DNA of 64,000 nucleotides from Planctomycetota bacterium (GTDB lineage Bacteria; Planctomycetota; UBA1135). The stretch is from contig JABHIE010000029.1 in NCBI GenBank assembly GCA_018671175.1, positions 190,673-254,672 of the forward strand, in the 5' to 3' direction. Below are positions 33,196 to 41,803 of the stretch, piece after piece. Every line of letters begins with the position of its first letter. Positions within the stretch are counted from its first letter, which is position 1. The notes below the pieces were generated by a model that was not told the DNA's origin, ran no database searches, and worked only from the letters and a program-made list of their open reading frames with translations. Made by a program: the position numbers and the translations under genes.

Positions 33196-34626
33196 TCAAT
33201 AAGAGCGGCGTAAAGTCGAAGCCGGAATGTTGAGCATTTTGCGGTATTTCGTCACGGTACGCCGCGCAACTTTCACCCCATCACGCTCTTTCAGAATGCG
33301 CACGATTTCTTCATCACTATAAGGGTGGCTGCGGTCTTCGGCATTGACGATTTCACGGATGCGCTCTTGAATCGCAACACGCGAACGATTGCCACCCCGC
33401 GTTGTGCTTTGGCCACCCGAGAAAAACCCCTTGAGTGGCAAAATGCCTTGAGGTGTCTGCGCATATTTACCACGAATAGCGCGCGAGACCGTCGAAAGGT
33501 GCACGCCAACCGCCGACGCAACCTCTTGCATTTTGAGCGGCTTGAGATGCTCAAGCCCATAATCTAAAAACTCGCGTTGGCGGCGCACCAACTCTTCGGA
33601 AACCTTACGCAAAGTGTTGCGCCGTTGTTGAATGGCGTCTAGAAACCATCTAGCTCGCTCAACTTTACCCATTAAAAATTTATGCAGCTTTTCATCGCCT
33701 TTGGCCTGTTCGAGGGCCTTGACGGCACTTTCGCTAAGAAATTTAACATCAGGAACGCCTTCTCGAAGCAAAATGACTTCGTAGCCCGAATGGCGACTGC
33801 TCGTCGATTCTTGAACCAAAATATCAGGCAAAATGACAGAAGTCGGCTCTTCGTCATATTCGGAAAGAGGGCGCGAGTCAAGTTGCGCCAACAGCTCGAT
33901 AGCTTCGCGCACATCGTCGAGCTCACAGCCAAGCGCGCTGGCGATTTGGGGTAAACGATTGGCAAGCAGATTATCGTATTGATCTTGCACCAAAGCCGCG
34001 GCAAGTGGGTGGGGCTCGGGGAGCCGATCAATCTGCAATAGGTAGGCTTCGCGGATGCAGGCTGCACCCAGCGCAGGGTGCGCCACCTGCCGAATGGCAT
34101 CAAGTGCAGATTGAAGTTGAGATTCTAGGATTCCAGTCGTTGCCGAAATCTCAGGAGTACCGCCTTCTAGGTAACCTCTCAAATCAAGCAGGCTCAGAAT
34201 CACCTCGGCATCATGGAGCAGCGCTTCGTCGCAATCAGCCACCCTCAGTTCAGTCAAAATCGTATCTAACCCCGCATGAGTCGGCGCCGCTGAAATAAGG
34301 GAAAGCGTGTCAAAGCCGTCACCATCGGAGGTCGTGGAGCGACTGCCGCCCATCCCGCTTTCAAGGATGTGATCCATCTCGACCACACTCTCAAGGTCGG
34401 GTTCATCATCTGCAGAAGATTGTGCCTCTTCATGATCGGCAATCTTTTCTTCTGACTTTGGCGCTTCAGTTTCTTCTTCAAGGAATGGGTTGTCGAGTAA
34501 CTCTTCCTGAATCTTTTCGAGCAATTCGGGGGAAGTGAGCTGCAAAACTTGCATCGCCTGAATCATTTGAGGCGACTGCAGGAGCTTTTGCTCCATGCGC
34601 AGGCTTTGGTTGAACTCGAGTCTCAT
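33196..34626 (-). CDS. rpoN: RNA polymerase sigma-54 factor
   Basis: N-terminal Q-rich region SLRMEQKLLQSPQMIQAMQVLQL, RpoN box ARRTVTKYRKMLNIP. Confidence 0.97.
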   Translation of the reverse strand: MRLEFNQSLRMEQKLLQSPQMIQAMQVLQLTSPELLEKIQEELLDNPFLEEETEAPKSEEKIADHEEAQSSADDEPDLESVVEMDHILESGMGGSRSTTSDGDGFDTLSLISAAPTHAGLDTILTELRVADCDEALLHDAEVILSLLDLRGYLEGGTPEISATTGILESQLQSALDAIRQVAHPALGAACIREAYLLQIDRLPEPHPLAAALVQDQYDNLLANRLPQIASALGCELDDVREAIELLAQLDSRPLSEYDEEPTSVILPDILVQESTSSRHSGYEVILLREGVPDVKFLSESAVKALEQAKGDEKLHKFLMGKVERARWFLDAIQQRRNTLRKVSEELVRRQREFLDYGLEHLKPLKMQEVASAVGVHLSTVSRAIRGKYAQTPQGILPLKGFFSGGQSTTRGGNRSRVAIQERIREIVNAEDRSHPYSDEEIVRILKERDGVKVARRTVTKYRKMLNIPASTLRRSY

Positions 34627-34674
34627 GTCTCCTTAGTGTATCCCATGCCATCGGGGCGGATACCATGTCTTCCC

Positions 34675-36048
34675 ATGGACATTCTCCTCGTCGAAGATGA
34701 CCGCACCCTAGCGCTGATTCTGGCTGACGCACTATTAGATGGTGGTCACGCTGTTACGACTCTGCACGATGGTGCTGCTGCGCTTGCTTGGCTATCCGAA
34801 AACTTTTGCGAGCTTGTTGTGACCGATGTTCGTTTGCCGAGTGCAGATGGCATCCAAATCTTGGAACGAGCGCGTAAGCAAGACCCGCCTGCCGAAGTTC
34901 TCGTTATGACGGGTTACGCCACGGTCGATCAAGCGGTTGCGGCTATGAAGGGTGGTGCTGTTTCCTATTTGCAAAAGCCTTTTCCACAAGAGGCACTCTT
35001 AAGTTTGGTTGAGCGCGTCCAGGCCAACTGCGAGATGGCCCAAGAATTGCGCTTACTCCGGTTGCAGGTTGCATCGACGGGCGACCCTTATCGCATGACG
35101 GGTGATAGCGCAACGATTCAAGAAGTGCGCGTGCGGCTGCAGCAGGCCGCTGATGCCAACGCGGCTGTGCTAATCGTGGGGGAGTCGGGTACAGGCAAAG
35201 AAAGAGCTGCTCGGTCATTGCATCAAAACAGCGCGCGGTCAGAACTCACTTTTATGCCCGTTTCGTGCGCGGCCATCCCGCCAAGTCTCCTCGAGGGCGA
35301 GCTCTTCGGATACTGCAAAGGCGCGTTTACGGGTGCTGAGCAAGACCATGAAGGGCTGTTTATCCAAGCGGGCGCGGGCACACTTTTCTTGGATGACATC
35401 GACGACCTGACACCCCACGCACAAGCCGCCTTGTTGCGAGTTTTGCAAGAGCGTGAAGTGACTCCATTAGGCGCGACGGCCCCAATTCCAGTTCATGCGA
35501 CCGTTCTCGCAGCAAGCAAAATCGACTTGGCAGATGCCATCCGCGACGGGCATTTCCGAGAAGATTTGTACCACCGCCTAGCTGTTGTCCCTTTGCGATT
35601 GCCGCCCTTGCGTGAGCGGCGTTCTGATCTTCCCGCCTTGCTAGCTGATTTCTTTTCGCGTTTAGATCCAGAGGGCCGCTTTACGGTTTCACCGGACACT
35701 TTAGATCGTTTGGCCCGATACGATTGGCCAGGGAATACGCGTGAATTAGAAAATAGTGCTACCCGCGCTATTGCTCTTGCTGGGCGTATGCGCTCACTGA
35801 GGCAAGAGCATTTTCTCCCAGGTGGCGCATCCATCACGAGCGGAATCCGTCCCGAAAACATTTTGCCTCTTCGCGAACAAATCCGACTCGCCGAGCGCCT
35901 AGCCATCCGCGAATCTTTAATGGCGACGGATGGCCTGAGGGGGGCCGCTGCAAATCTTCTTGGCATCAGTCGGAAGGTCTTTTGGGCCAAAGCCAAAGAA
36001 CTCGGTTTAGAAGATCCGAAAGAAGACGCAACGCGAGGTGATGCGTGA
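34675..36048 (+). CDS. Sigma54-dependent response regulator (REC-AAA+-Fis)
   Basis: MDILLVEDDRTLA..., GAFTGA loop, GESGTGKE, Fis-type C-terminus. Start 34675 preferred to ORF start 34549, which overlaps rpoN. Confidence 0.92.
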   Translation: MDILLVEDDRTLALILADALLDGGHAVTTLHDGAAALAWLSENFCELVVTDVRLPSADGIQILERARKQDPPAEVLVMTGYATVDQAVAAMKGGAVSYLQKPFPQEALLSLVERVQANCEMAQELRLLRLQVASTGDPYRMTGDSATIQEVRVRLQQAADANAAVLIVGESGTGKERAARSLHQNSARSELTFMPVSCAAIPPSLLEGELFGYCKGAFTGAEQDHEGLFIQAGAGTLFLDDIDDLTPHAQAALLRVLQEREVTPLGATAPIPVHATVLAASKIDLADAIRDGHFREDLYHRLAVVPLRLPPLRERRSDLPALLADFFSRLDPEGRFTVSPDTLDRLARYDWPGNTRELENSATRAIALAGRMRSLRQEHFLPGGASITSGIRPENILPLREQIRLAERLAIRESLMATDGLRGAAANLLGISRKVFWAKAKELGLEDPKEDATRGDA

Positions 36049-36782
36049 GCCTCTCAGCTCACCAAGCGCTTAATGTCAAGCGCGTCTTGCTCTGGGCCGA
36101 TTTGCACTTGCGTGAAGAAGCACCTGCCGAATGCGACGCGTTTGCTGAGTCGCTCGAGCAACATTCCAAAATCGGTGACGCCGTCGTCATTCTCGGCGAC
36201 TTGTTTGACGCTTATTGGGGCCCAAAGCAGTGGGCGCAACCTTTTTATTCACAGTTAGCCCAAACTTTTCAGAAGTTGGCTGTCTCGGGTATTCCGATTT
36301 GGCTTGTCCGCGGAAATCGAGATGTCTTGGCGCGCACCTCTGACTTCGACTCTTGGACGGTTTGCGATGGCTTGACCTTTGATTCCACCGATGGCATCTG
36401 TTTGATGACGCATGGCGACGAGTATTGCTTGGCTGACATCCATTATCAGCGACTGCGGCGCATTTTGCGTAATCCGTTCCTGGCTAGTGTGTTGCGTCGT
36501 TTGCCGCCGCCTGTCCAGCGCGCTATGGCTAAGCGTTTGCGTCAAGTTAGCCAAGAGACCGTCCCTAAAAAGGCTCTTGATGCTTGTGCTTTGCACGAAC
36601 CTGCCGTCGAAATTGCGCTTCAAAACTGCGGTGCAAATCGTGCGATTATGGGACATTTGCATGCTCCAGAATTACGGTCGCTACCCAACAACTGCAACAT
36701 GCAAGTTTTGCCCGCTTGGTCGCCGGGTGACTCGCCCTTGATTCTCGATGGTTCCGCTTCTGGAAATGGCAGAATCTCTTGA
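36045..36782 (+). CDS. LpxH-like metallophosphoesterase
   Basis: WADLHLREE, VILGDLFDAYWG, VRGNRD, MTHGDEYCLADIHYQRLRRILRNP, MGHLHAPE. Confidence 0.75.
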   Translation: MSLSAHQALNVKRVLLWADLHLREEAPAECDAFAESLEQHSKIGDAVVILGDLFDAYWGPKQWAQPFYSQLAQTFQKLAVSGIPIWLVRGNRDVLARTSDFDSWTVCDGLTFDSTDGICLMTHGDEYCLADIHYQRLRRILRNPFLASVLRRLPPPVQRAMAKRLRQVSQETVPKKALDACALHEPAVEIALQNCGANRAIMGHLHAPELRSLPNNCNMQVLPAWSPGDSPLILDGSASGNGRIS

Positions 36783-36806
36783 CTGGACACGGAAATCCGT
36801 TAAAAT
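36779..36806 (+). promoter_or_regulatory. Candidate sigma70 promoter of cmk
   Basis: TTGACT (36779-36784)-16 nt-TAAAAT (36801-36806), just upstream of the cmk ATG at 36818. Confidence 0.45.
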
Positions 36807-36817
36807 TCTCGGTCCTC

Positions 36818-37510
36818 ATGACTTCGGAAGAGAGTGAAAGCCGTCCGCGTCCAGCTGTAGCCTTAGATGGCCATTCTGGCTCAGGAAAAAGCACTCTTGC
36901 CCGGCGTTTGGCGCTGGCTCTTCATTGGGCTTACCTTGATTCTGGCGCATGGTACCGAGCTTTGACTTGGGCAACTCTTGAGGCGGGCGCGGCAACGACT
37001 TCGGTTGCTGATGTCCTTCATACGCTCTCCCAAATTGACATCACTTGCCAGACTGACGGCACCGTTTTAATTGACGGTCGTGCTTTAGTCGACGAGATTC
37101 GCACCCCGCTGATTGACACTGAGGTTTCCAATGTGGCCGATCATCAAGATGTGCGCAAGGCACTGACTCTCCGCATGCGCGATTTGCGCGCCCGTCCTGA
37201 AATTATGGGTGTGGTTGCTGACGGTCGAGACGCCGGCTCAGTCATCTTCCCTGATGCTGTGCTAAAAGTTTTCGTTGATGTGTCTCTCGAGGTGCGCGCT
37301 CAGCGCCGCTTCGACCAACAAAGCGCCGTTCATTCGAGCATTACCCTGCCGCAAGTTCATGACGCCCTCGCCGAGCGAGACCGTCGTGATGCCTGTCGCG
37401 GGGAAGCGGCTCCTCGGGTTCTTCCCGATAGCCGTGTCCTGGATAATTCATCCAACACCCCTGAAGAGGCAGTCGGGCGCCTCTTGGAATGGGTTCAAGC
37501 CATCGCTTGA
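36818..37510 (+). CDS. cmk: Cytidylate kinase
   Basis: VALDGHSGSGKSTLARRLAL..LDSGAWYRALTW, VVADGRDAGSVIFPDAVLKVFVDVSLEVRAQRR. Confidence 0.93.
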   Translation: MTSEESESRPRPAVALDGHSGSGKSTLARRLALALHWAYLDSGAWYRALTWATLEAGAATTSVADVLHTLSQIDITCQTDGTVLIDGRALVDEIRTPLIDTEVSNVADHQDVRKALTLRMRDLRARPEIMGVVADGRDAGSVIFPDAVLKVFVDVSLEVRAQRRFDQQSAVHSSITLPQVHDALAERDRRDACRGEAAPRVLPDSRVLDNSSNTPEEAVGRLLEWVQAIA

Positions 37511-37570
37511 CCATTCTGCCCACCGGGCCGGTTCTCTCCCCGAAACTTCAACCCATAACCCACTCTAACC

Positions 37571-39496
37571 ATGGTCTCAAAAGACCTTCTCCGTAAATTC
37601 GATATGACCGATGACGCGCTCGAAGCCGAGCTCGCCGCATTGGTCCCGCAAGACACCGACCTCATGGAAGCCGTTGGCGACCACACAGGCAATGTCGAGG
37701 CGGAAGCCATCGTCCCCGCAACCGTCCTCGAAATTAAAATCGCCGACGGTCATGTTCTTGTCGACATTGGCGGCAAGGCTGAAGCCCCTCTCGTGCTCTC
37801 TGAGTTCGAAGAAGGCGAGCTTCCTTCCGTAGGCGACACCTTTGATGTCTACTATCGCGGCGATGACCGCGGCACCGGCCAGCCCGTTTGCTCTAAGCGC
37901 GAAGCTGACCGTCAAATCGCCTGGGAAGGCATTGTCGGCAAATACGAGCCTGGCAATGTTGTCGAAGGCGAAGTCAAGAAGCTCATCAAGGGCGGCATCC
38001 TTATCGATATCGATGGCGTCATGGTCTTCATGCCCGCCTCGCAAATCGATATCCGACGCACGCCAGAGCCTGCTGACTTTATCGGCGTTACCATCCGTGC
38101 CCAAATCGTCAAGATTGACGAAGAGCGCAAAAACATCGTTGTTTCTCGTCGCTTGCTTCTCGAAGAAGAGCGCGAAGAAAAGCGCGAGTCTTTGCTTTCT
38201 GAAATCGAAGAAGGCCAAATCCGCAAGGGTGAGGTCAAGAACATCGCTGACTTCGGTGCATTCGTTGAGTTGGGCGGTCTAGACGGCCTCTTGCATGTCA
38301 CCGACATGTCTTATGGTCGCATCAAGCACCCACGCGAAATGGTTCGCATCGGTGATGTCCTTGATGTTTATGTTTTGAGTGTTGACCGTGAGCGTAATCG
38401 CGTTGCACTTTCTCTCAAGAAACTGAGCAGCGATCCTTGGGAAGCCATCGATAAGCGTTTCCCAGTTGGCTCGACGGCCGTCGGCAAGATCACCAACATT
38501 GTGCCTTACGGCTTGTTTGTTGAGCTTGAAACAGGCGTTGAGGGTTTGGCCCACGTGAGTGAGCTTTCCTGGACGGTCAAGAATCCTAACCCCGAGGGCG
38601 AATACACCCGTGGCGCTGACATCAAAGTTTTCATTAAGGCTATTGACCTTGAGAAAAATGAGATGTCGCTTTCCATCCGCGAGGTTGAGGGCAACCCCTG
38701 GAACCGCATTGCCGATGCATACGCACCTGGCACGGTTATCGAAGCTACGGTCAAAAACTTGGCATCCTATGGTGCCTTTGTTGAGATCGAAGACGGCATC
38801 GACGGTTTGCTGCACAACACCGACTTCCACTGGACACGCAAGATTCAGCACCCAAGCGAAATCGTTCGCAAGGGCGACCGGATTCAGTGCGTGGTTCTGA
38901 GTGTCGATCGCGACAAGCAGCGCATCTCTTTGGGTATGAAGCAACTTACCAAGAACCCTTGGGAAGACTACATCCCTGCCAATTACCATGTTGGCGACAT
39001 GCTCTCGGGCACGATTTCCAAAGCCATTTCTGCGGGTTGCTTTGTCAACCTAGAAGAAGACCTCGAAGCATTCATGCACGCATCCACACTTCCACAAGAG
39101 TGGGCCGCGTCGCCTGAAGAAAACTGCTTGAAGGGTCTCAAGGTTGAGGTTCGCGTTGTTCGCGTCGATTGCGGCGAAGAGCGCATCGGTCTTTCGTTCA
39201 TCCACCAGGATTACGAAGAAAACGATGATGTTCGCGCCAAGCATGAAGAGGCCAAAGAGAAGCGTGCCGCTCGTAAGGCCGCTAAGGCAGCTGCTAAAGA
39301 AGGTGTAGCCACAGGCGAAATCGCTGAAGCTACCGAAGCCACTGAAGCCACTGATGCGCCCGCCCCTGAAAAGGCAGCCATCGTCCAACAGGCCGTGGCA
39401 GAAGAACCCGCAACAGAAGTCGTTGCAACTGAGGAAGCCTCAGTTGTAGAAGCTCCTGCGGAAGATACTGCTCCAGAAGAAACGCCTGAGGCATAA
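37571..39496 (+). CDS. rpsA: 30S ribosomal protein S1 (multiple S1 domains)
   Basis: Repeated S1 units (GKITNIVPYGLFVELETGVEGLAHVSELSW; ATVKNLASYGAFVEIEDGIDGLLHNTD; ADFGAFVELGGLDGLLHVTDMSYGRIKHP). Confidence 0.95.
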   Translation: MVSKDLLRKFDMTDDALEAELAALVPQDTDLMEAVGDHTGNVEAEAIVPATVLEIKIADGHVLVDIGGKAEAPLVLSEFEEGELPSVGDTFDVYYRGDDRGTGQPVCSKREADRQIAWEGIVGKYEPGNVVEGEVKKLIKGGILIDIDGVMVFMPASQIDIRRTPEPADFIGVTIRAQIVKIDEERKNIVVSRRLLLEEEREEKRESLLSEIEEGQIRKGEVKNIADFGAFVELGGLDGLLHVTDMSYGRIKHPREMVRIGDVLDVYVLSVDRERNRVALSLKKLSSDPWEAIDKRFPVGSTAVGKITNIVPYGLFVELETGVEGLAHVSELSWTVKNPNPEGEYTRGADIKVFIKAIDLEKNEMSLSIREVEGNPWNRIADAYAPGTVIEATVKNLASYGAFVEIEDGIDGLLHNTDFHWTRKIQHPSEIVRKGDRIQCVVLSVDRDKQRISLGMKQLTKNPWEDYIPANYHVGDMLSGTISKAISAGCFVNLEEDLEAFMHASTLPQEWAASPEENCLKGLKVEVRVVRVDCGEERIGLSFIHQDYEENDDVRAKHEEAKEKRAARKAAKAAAKEGVATGEIAEATEATEATDAPAPEKAAIVQQAVAEEPATEVVATEEASVVEAPAEDTAPEETPEA

Positions 39497-39500
39497 CTGC

Positions 39501-40595
39501 ATGCTTCAAGCGGCCCTTCGCCGTTTTTCAAGCGCCCACCGACTCGCGTTGGTGGGCGTTTGCTTTCTTTTTGTTTTACTCCTGAGTTGTAACTCCACTC
39601 AAAAGGCAGCATGGCTCGAGGAAGCCCCCGATACGCCTGACCCAATTTCCGAGGTCAAAAGCGAAGAGCTTGACCATGCACAGGCGCCCGTTGAATCTGT
39701 AGAAACAGAGTCAGTAGCTGCAACGGCCCGTGTCGTTGGGCGCGACGGTCGGCCTGTGGCGCACCTTGGTGCATCCCTTGCTAACGCACGGATTGAGCCA
39801 ACTGAGATTTCTACAGAGCAGCAATTGCAGGCTGAGGCTGTGCGTAATCTAAGCTTGTTGCGCGCTCAATTTCTATCGCGGCAGTTGTCCGATTATTCTT
39901 CCGTTAAACTCGAACCGGGCCCTTATACATTTGGCGATACAGTCTCGGTTCATCTCGATGTTGAGAACCAAACGGGCCAAGAGCTTTCTCTTATCAGCCC
40001 CGCTGATGGGCTGATTCTTGAAATCGATTGGGTCATCGAGCGCTGGTTGCCTTTTGGGGGGCATGATTATGTGGCGCGGCATCAGTGGTTCCAGATTTTC
40101 CAAGATTTGAATCTCGCGCCGGGTGAAACTTTTCAACTTGATACAACCATCCCTCTTTCTGTTAAAGGTGAGCAAGGCGCGGCTTGGTTACTTTCTCTTG
40201 ATGCGCGATTGCGCTGCGATGGTGCTGTGCTTGGCGACAGCGAGCTTTCCATGAATCTTTTTGATTTTCAAGGCGCGCATTTCTTGGCCTTCCCGCCAGG
40301 CTGGCAGCAGTTGCAGAGCGACCCCTTGCCGGCTTTAGAGCGTCTTATAGCCTTGCCTGACCCGCGAGGAGACCGTCATGTTTTAGTCGCAGCCGCTCTG
40401 CTTCAAGGTGATGACCGCCGCGAGGGCGTGCGTCTATTGGTTGAGGGCCTAGACAACGCGCCAAGCGTGAGGCGCGCTGCCACAATGGTCTCGGCACTCC
40501 AGTGGGTAACACGCCTTGACATCGGGTCTGACCCACGCGACTGGACACGATGGTGGGCCGACCTCAAAAAGAAACCCAAGGGTTCTCCAAACTAA
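39501..40595 (+). CDS. Hypothetical lipoprotein
   Basis: Signal peptide with lipobox LLLSC; open to 40595. N-terminal start uncertain because a terminator-like hairpin overlaps it. Confidence 0.65.
   Translation: MLQAALRRFSSAHRLALVGVCFLFVLLLSCNSTQKAAWLEEAPDTPDPISEVKSEELDHAQAPVESVETESVAATARVVGRDGRPVAHLGASLANARIEPTEISTEQQLQAEAVRNLSLLRAQFLSRQLSDYSSVKLEPGPYTFGDTVSVHLDVENQTGQELSLISPADGLILEIDWVIERWLPFGGHDYVARHQWFQIFQDLNLAPGETFQLDTTIPLSVKGEQGAAWLLSLDARLRCDGAVLGDSELSMNLFDFQGAHFLAFPPGWQQLQSDPLPALERLIALPDPRGDRHVLVAAALLQGDDRREGVRLLVEGLDNAPSVRRAATMVSALQWVTRLDIGSDPRDWTRWWADLKKKPKGSPN
39533..39575 (+). terminator. Intrinsic terminator-like hairpin after rpsA
   Basis: CGCCCACC (39533-39540)/GGTGGGCG (39551-39558) followed by TTTGCTTTCTTTTTG; a smaller CGGC-CCTTC-GCCG-TTTTT lies just upstream (39511-39528). 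Confidence 0.65.
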
Positions 40596-40597
40596 CC

Positions 40598-41791
40598 ATG
40601 ACACTCCTCCAACAACTAGACCGTTTTTGCTCTGCGATTATTTCCCAAGCCGAGCTTGCCAAACTACTGGCGATCTCCGAAAAAGAGCAGCGTCCGCTTC
40701 GAGTGAAGTTTGGCATCGATCCCACTTTTCCGCATGTGCATATTGGGCATGCCGTCCCGATTCGTTTGCTTAAACTTTTTCAAGACCACGGGCATTTGCC
40801 GATTTTGCTGCTTGGTGACGGTACTGCGCGACTGGGTGATCCGACGGGCCGAAATGATCAGCGCCCACCGCTGACTGCGGCTGAGGTCGAGCATAATGCC
40901 GAGACTTACCTCGATCAGATTGGTCGCATTTTGGATTTAAGTGAGGGCAAAGCTGAGGTGCGGCGCAATAGTGAATGGTTTGGAAAGATGGATTTCTTCG
41001 ATGCCCTCCAGCTTGCTGCACGAGGCACGGCCGCTCGGATGCTTGAGCGAGATGACTTCCGCAAGCGTGTCGATGCAAATCTGCCTGTCCATTTGCATGA
41101 GATGATGTACCCCATGATGCAGGGCTGGGATTCGGTCGAGCTTCATGCCGACATCGAGATTGGCGGCAACGACCAGCTGTTTAACTTGCATCAGGGCAGG
41201 CAGCTGCAAGAGCGCGAGGGTCAGCGACCCCAAGTCTTGCTGACCACTCATTTGTTGATGGGCACCGACGGCCGCAAGATGTCGAAAACTTACGGTAATC
41301 ATGTGCCGCTCAGCGCGAGCCCAACTGAAATGTATGGCAAGGTCATGAGTCTCTCAGACGATGGCATGGCTGATTGGTTCCGCCTGTTGACGACTGAGCC
41401 CGAAGACTCCGTTGCTTCATGGGTCAAAGACGACCCGCGTGGCGCAAAGGGGCGCTTAGCTTTTCAGGTTACGGCTTGGCTGCACGATGACGCCGCTGCG
41501 CAAGAGGCCGCCGATGAATTTGTGCGGCGTTTTCGTAAAAAGGAAATCCCTGATGACATCCCTGAGGTGGCCGTTCCCGTTGGTGAACAGGCGCTTCCTT
41601 GGGTGGTTAAAGAGCTTGGTTTAGTGCAAACTACAAGTGAGGCACGGCGCATGATTGAAGGCCGTGGCTTGAAAATCGATGGTGAGGTCATCGACGACCC
41701 GCGCCATAAACTGACGATTGCCGTGGGTGATAAGCGCAAGCTCGTCCAGGCTGGCAAGCGCCGCTTTGCTTATCTCGTCGCCAAAGAATAG
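40598..41791 (+). CDS. tyrS: Tyrosine-tRNA ligase
   Basis: GIDPTFPHVHIGHAVPIRLLK, GGNDQLFNLHQGRQLQ, LMGTDGRKMSKTYGN, C-terminal S4-like domain. Confidence 0.94.
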   Translation: MTLLQQLDRFCSAIISQAELAKLLAISEKEQRPLRVKFGIDPTFPHVHIGHAVPIRLLKLFQDHGHLPILLLGDGTARLGDPTGRNDQRPPLTAAEVEHNAETYLDQIGRILDLSEGKAEVRRNSEWFGKMDFFDALQLAARGTAARMLERDDFRKRVDANLPVHLHEMMYPMMQGWDSVELHADIEIGGNDQLFNLHQGRQLQEREGQRPQVLLTTHLLMGTDGRKMSKTYGNHVPLSASPTEMYGKVMSLSDDGMADWFRLLTTEPEDSVASWVKDDPRGAKGRLAFQVTAWLHDDAAAQEAADEFVRRFRKKEIPDDIPEVAVPVGEQALPWVVKELGLVQTTSEARRMIEGRGLKIDGEVIDDPRHKLTIAVGDKRKLVQAGKRRFAYLVAKE

Positions 41792-41803
41792 GCGCGGGCT
41801 AGA

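Noticed and set aside
38279-38989. Long antisense ORFs (e.g. opposite rpsA, atpA, aspS)
   Set aside because: Shadow ORFs opposite strongly supported conserved genes; no recognisable domains.
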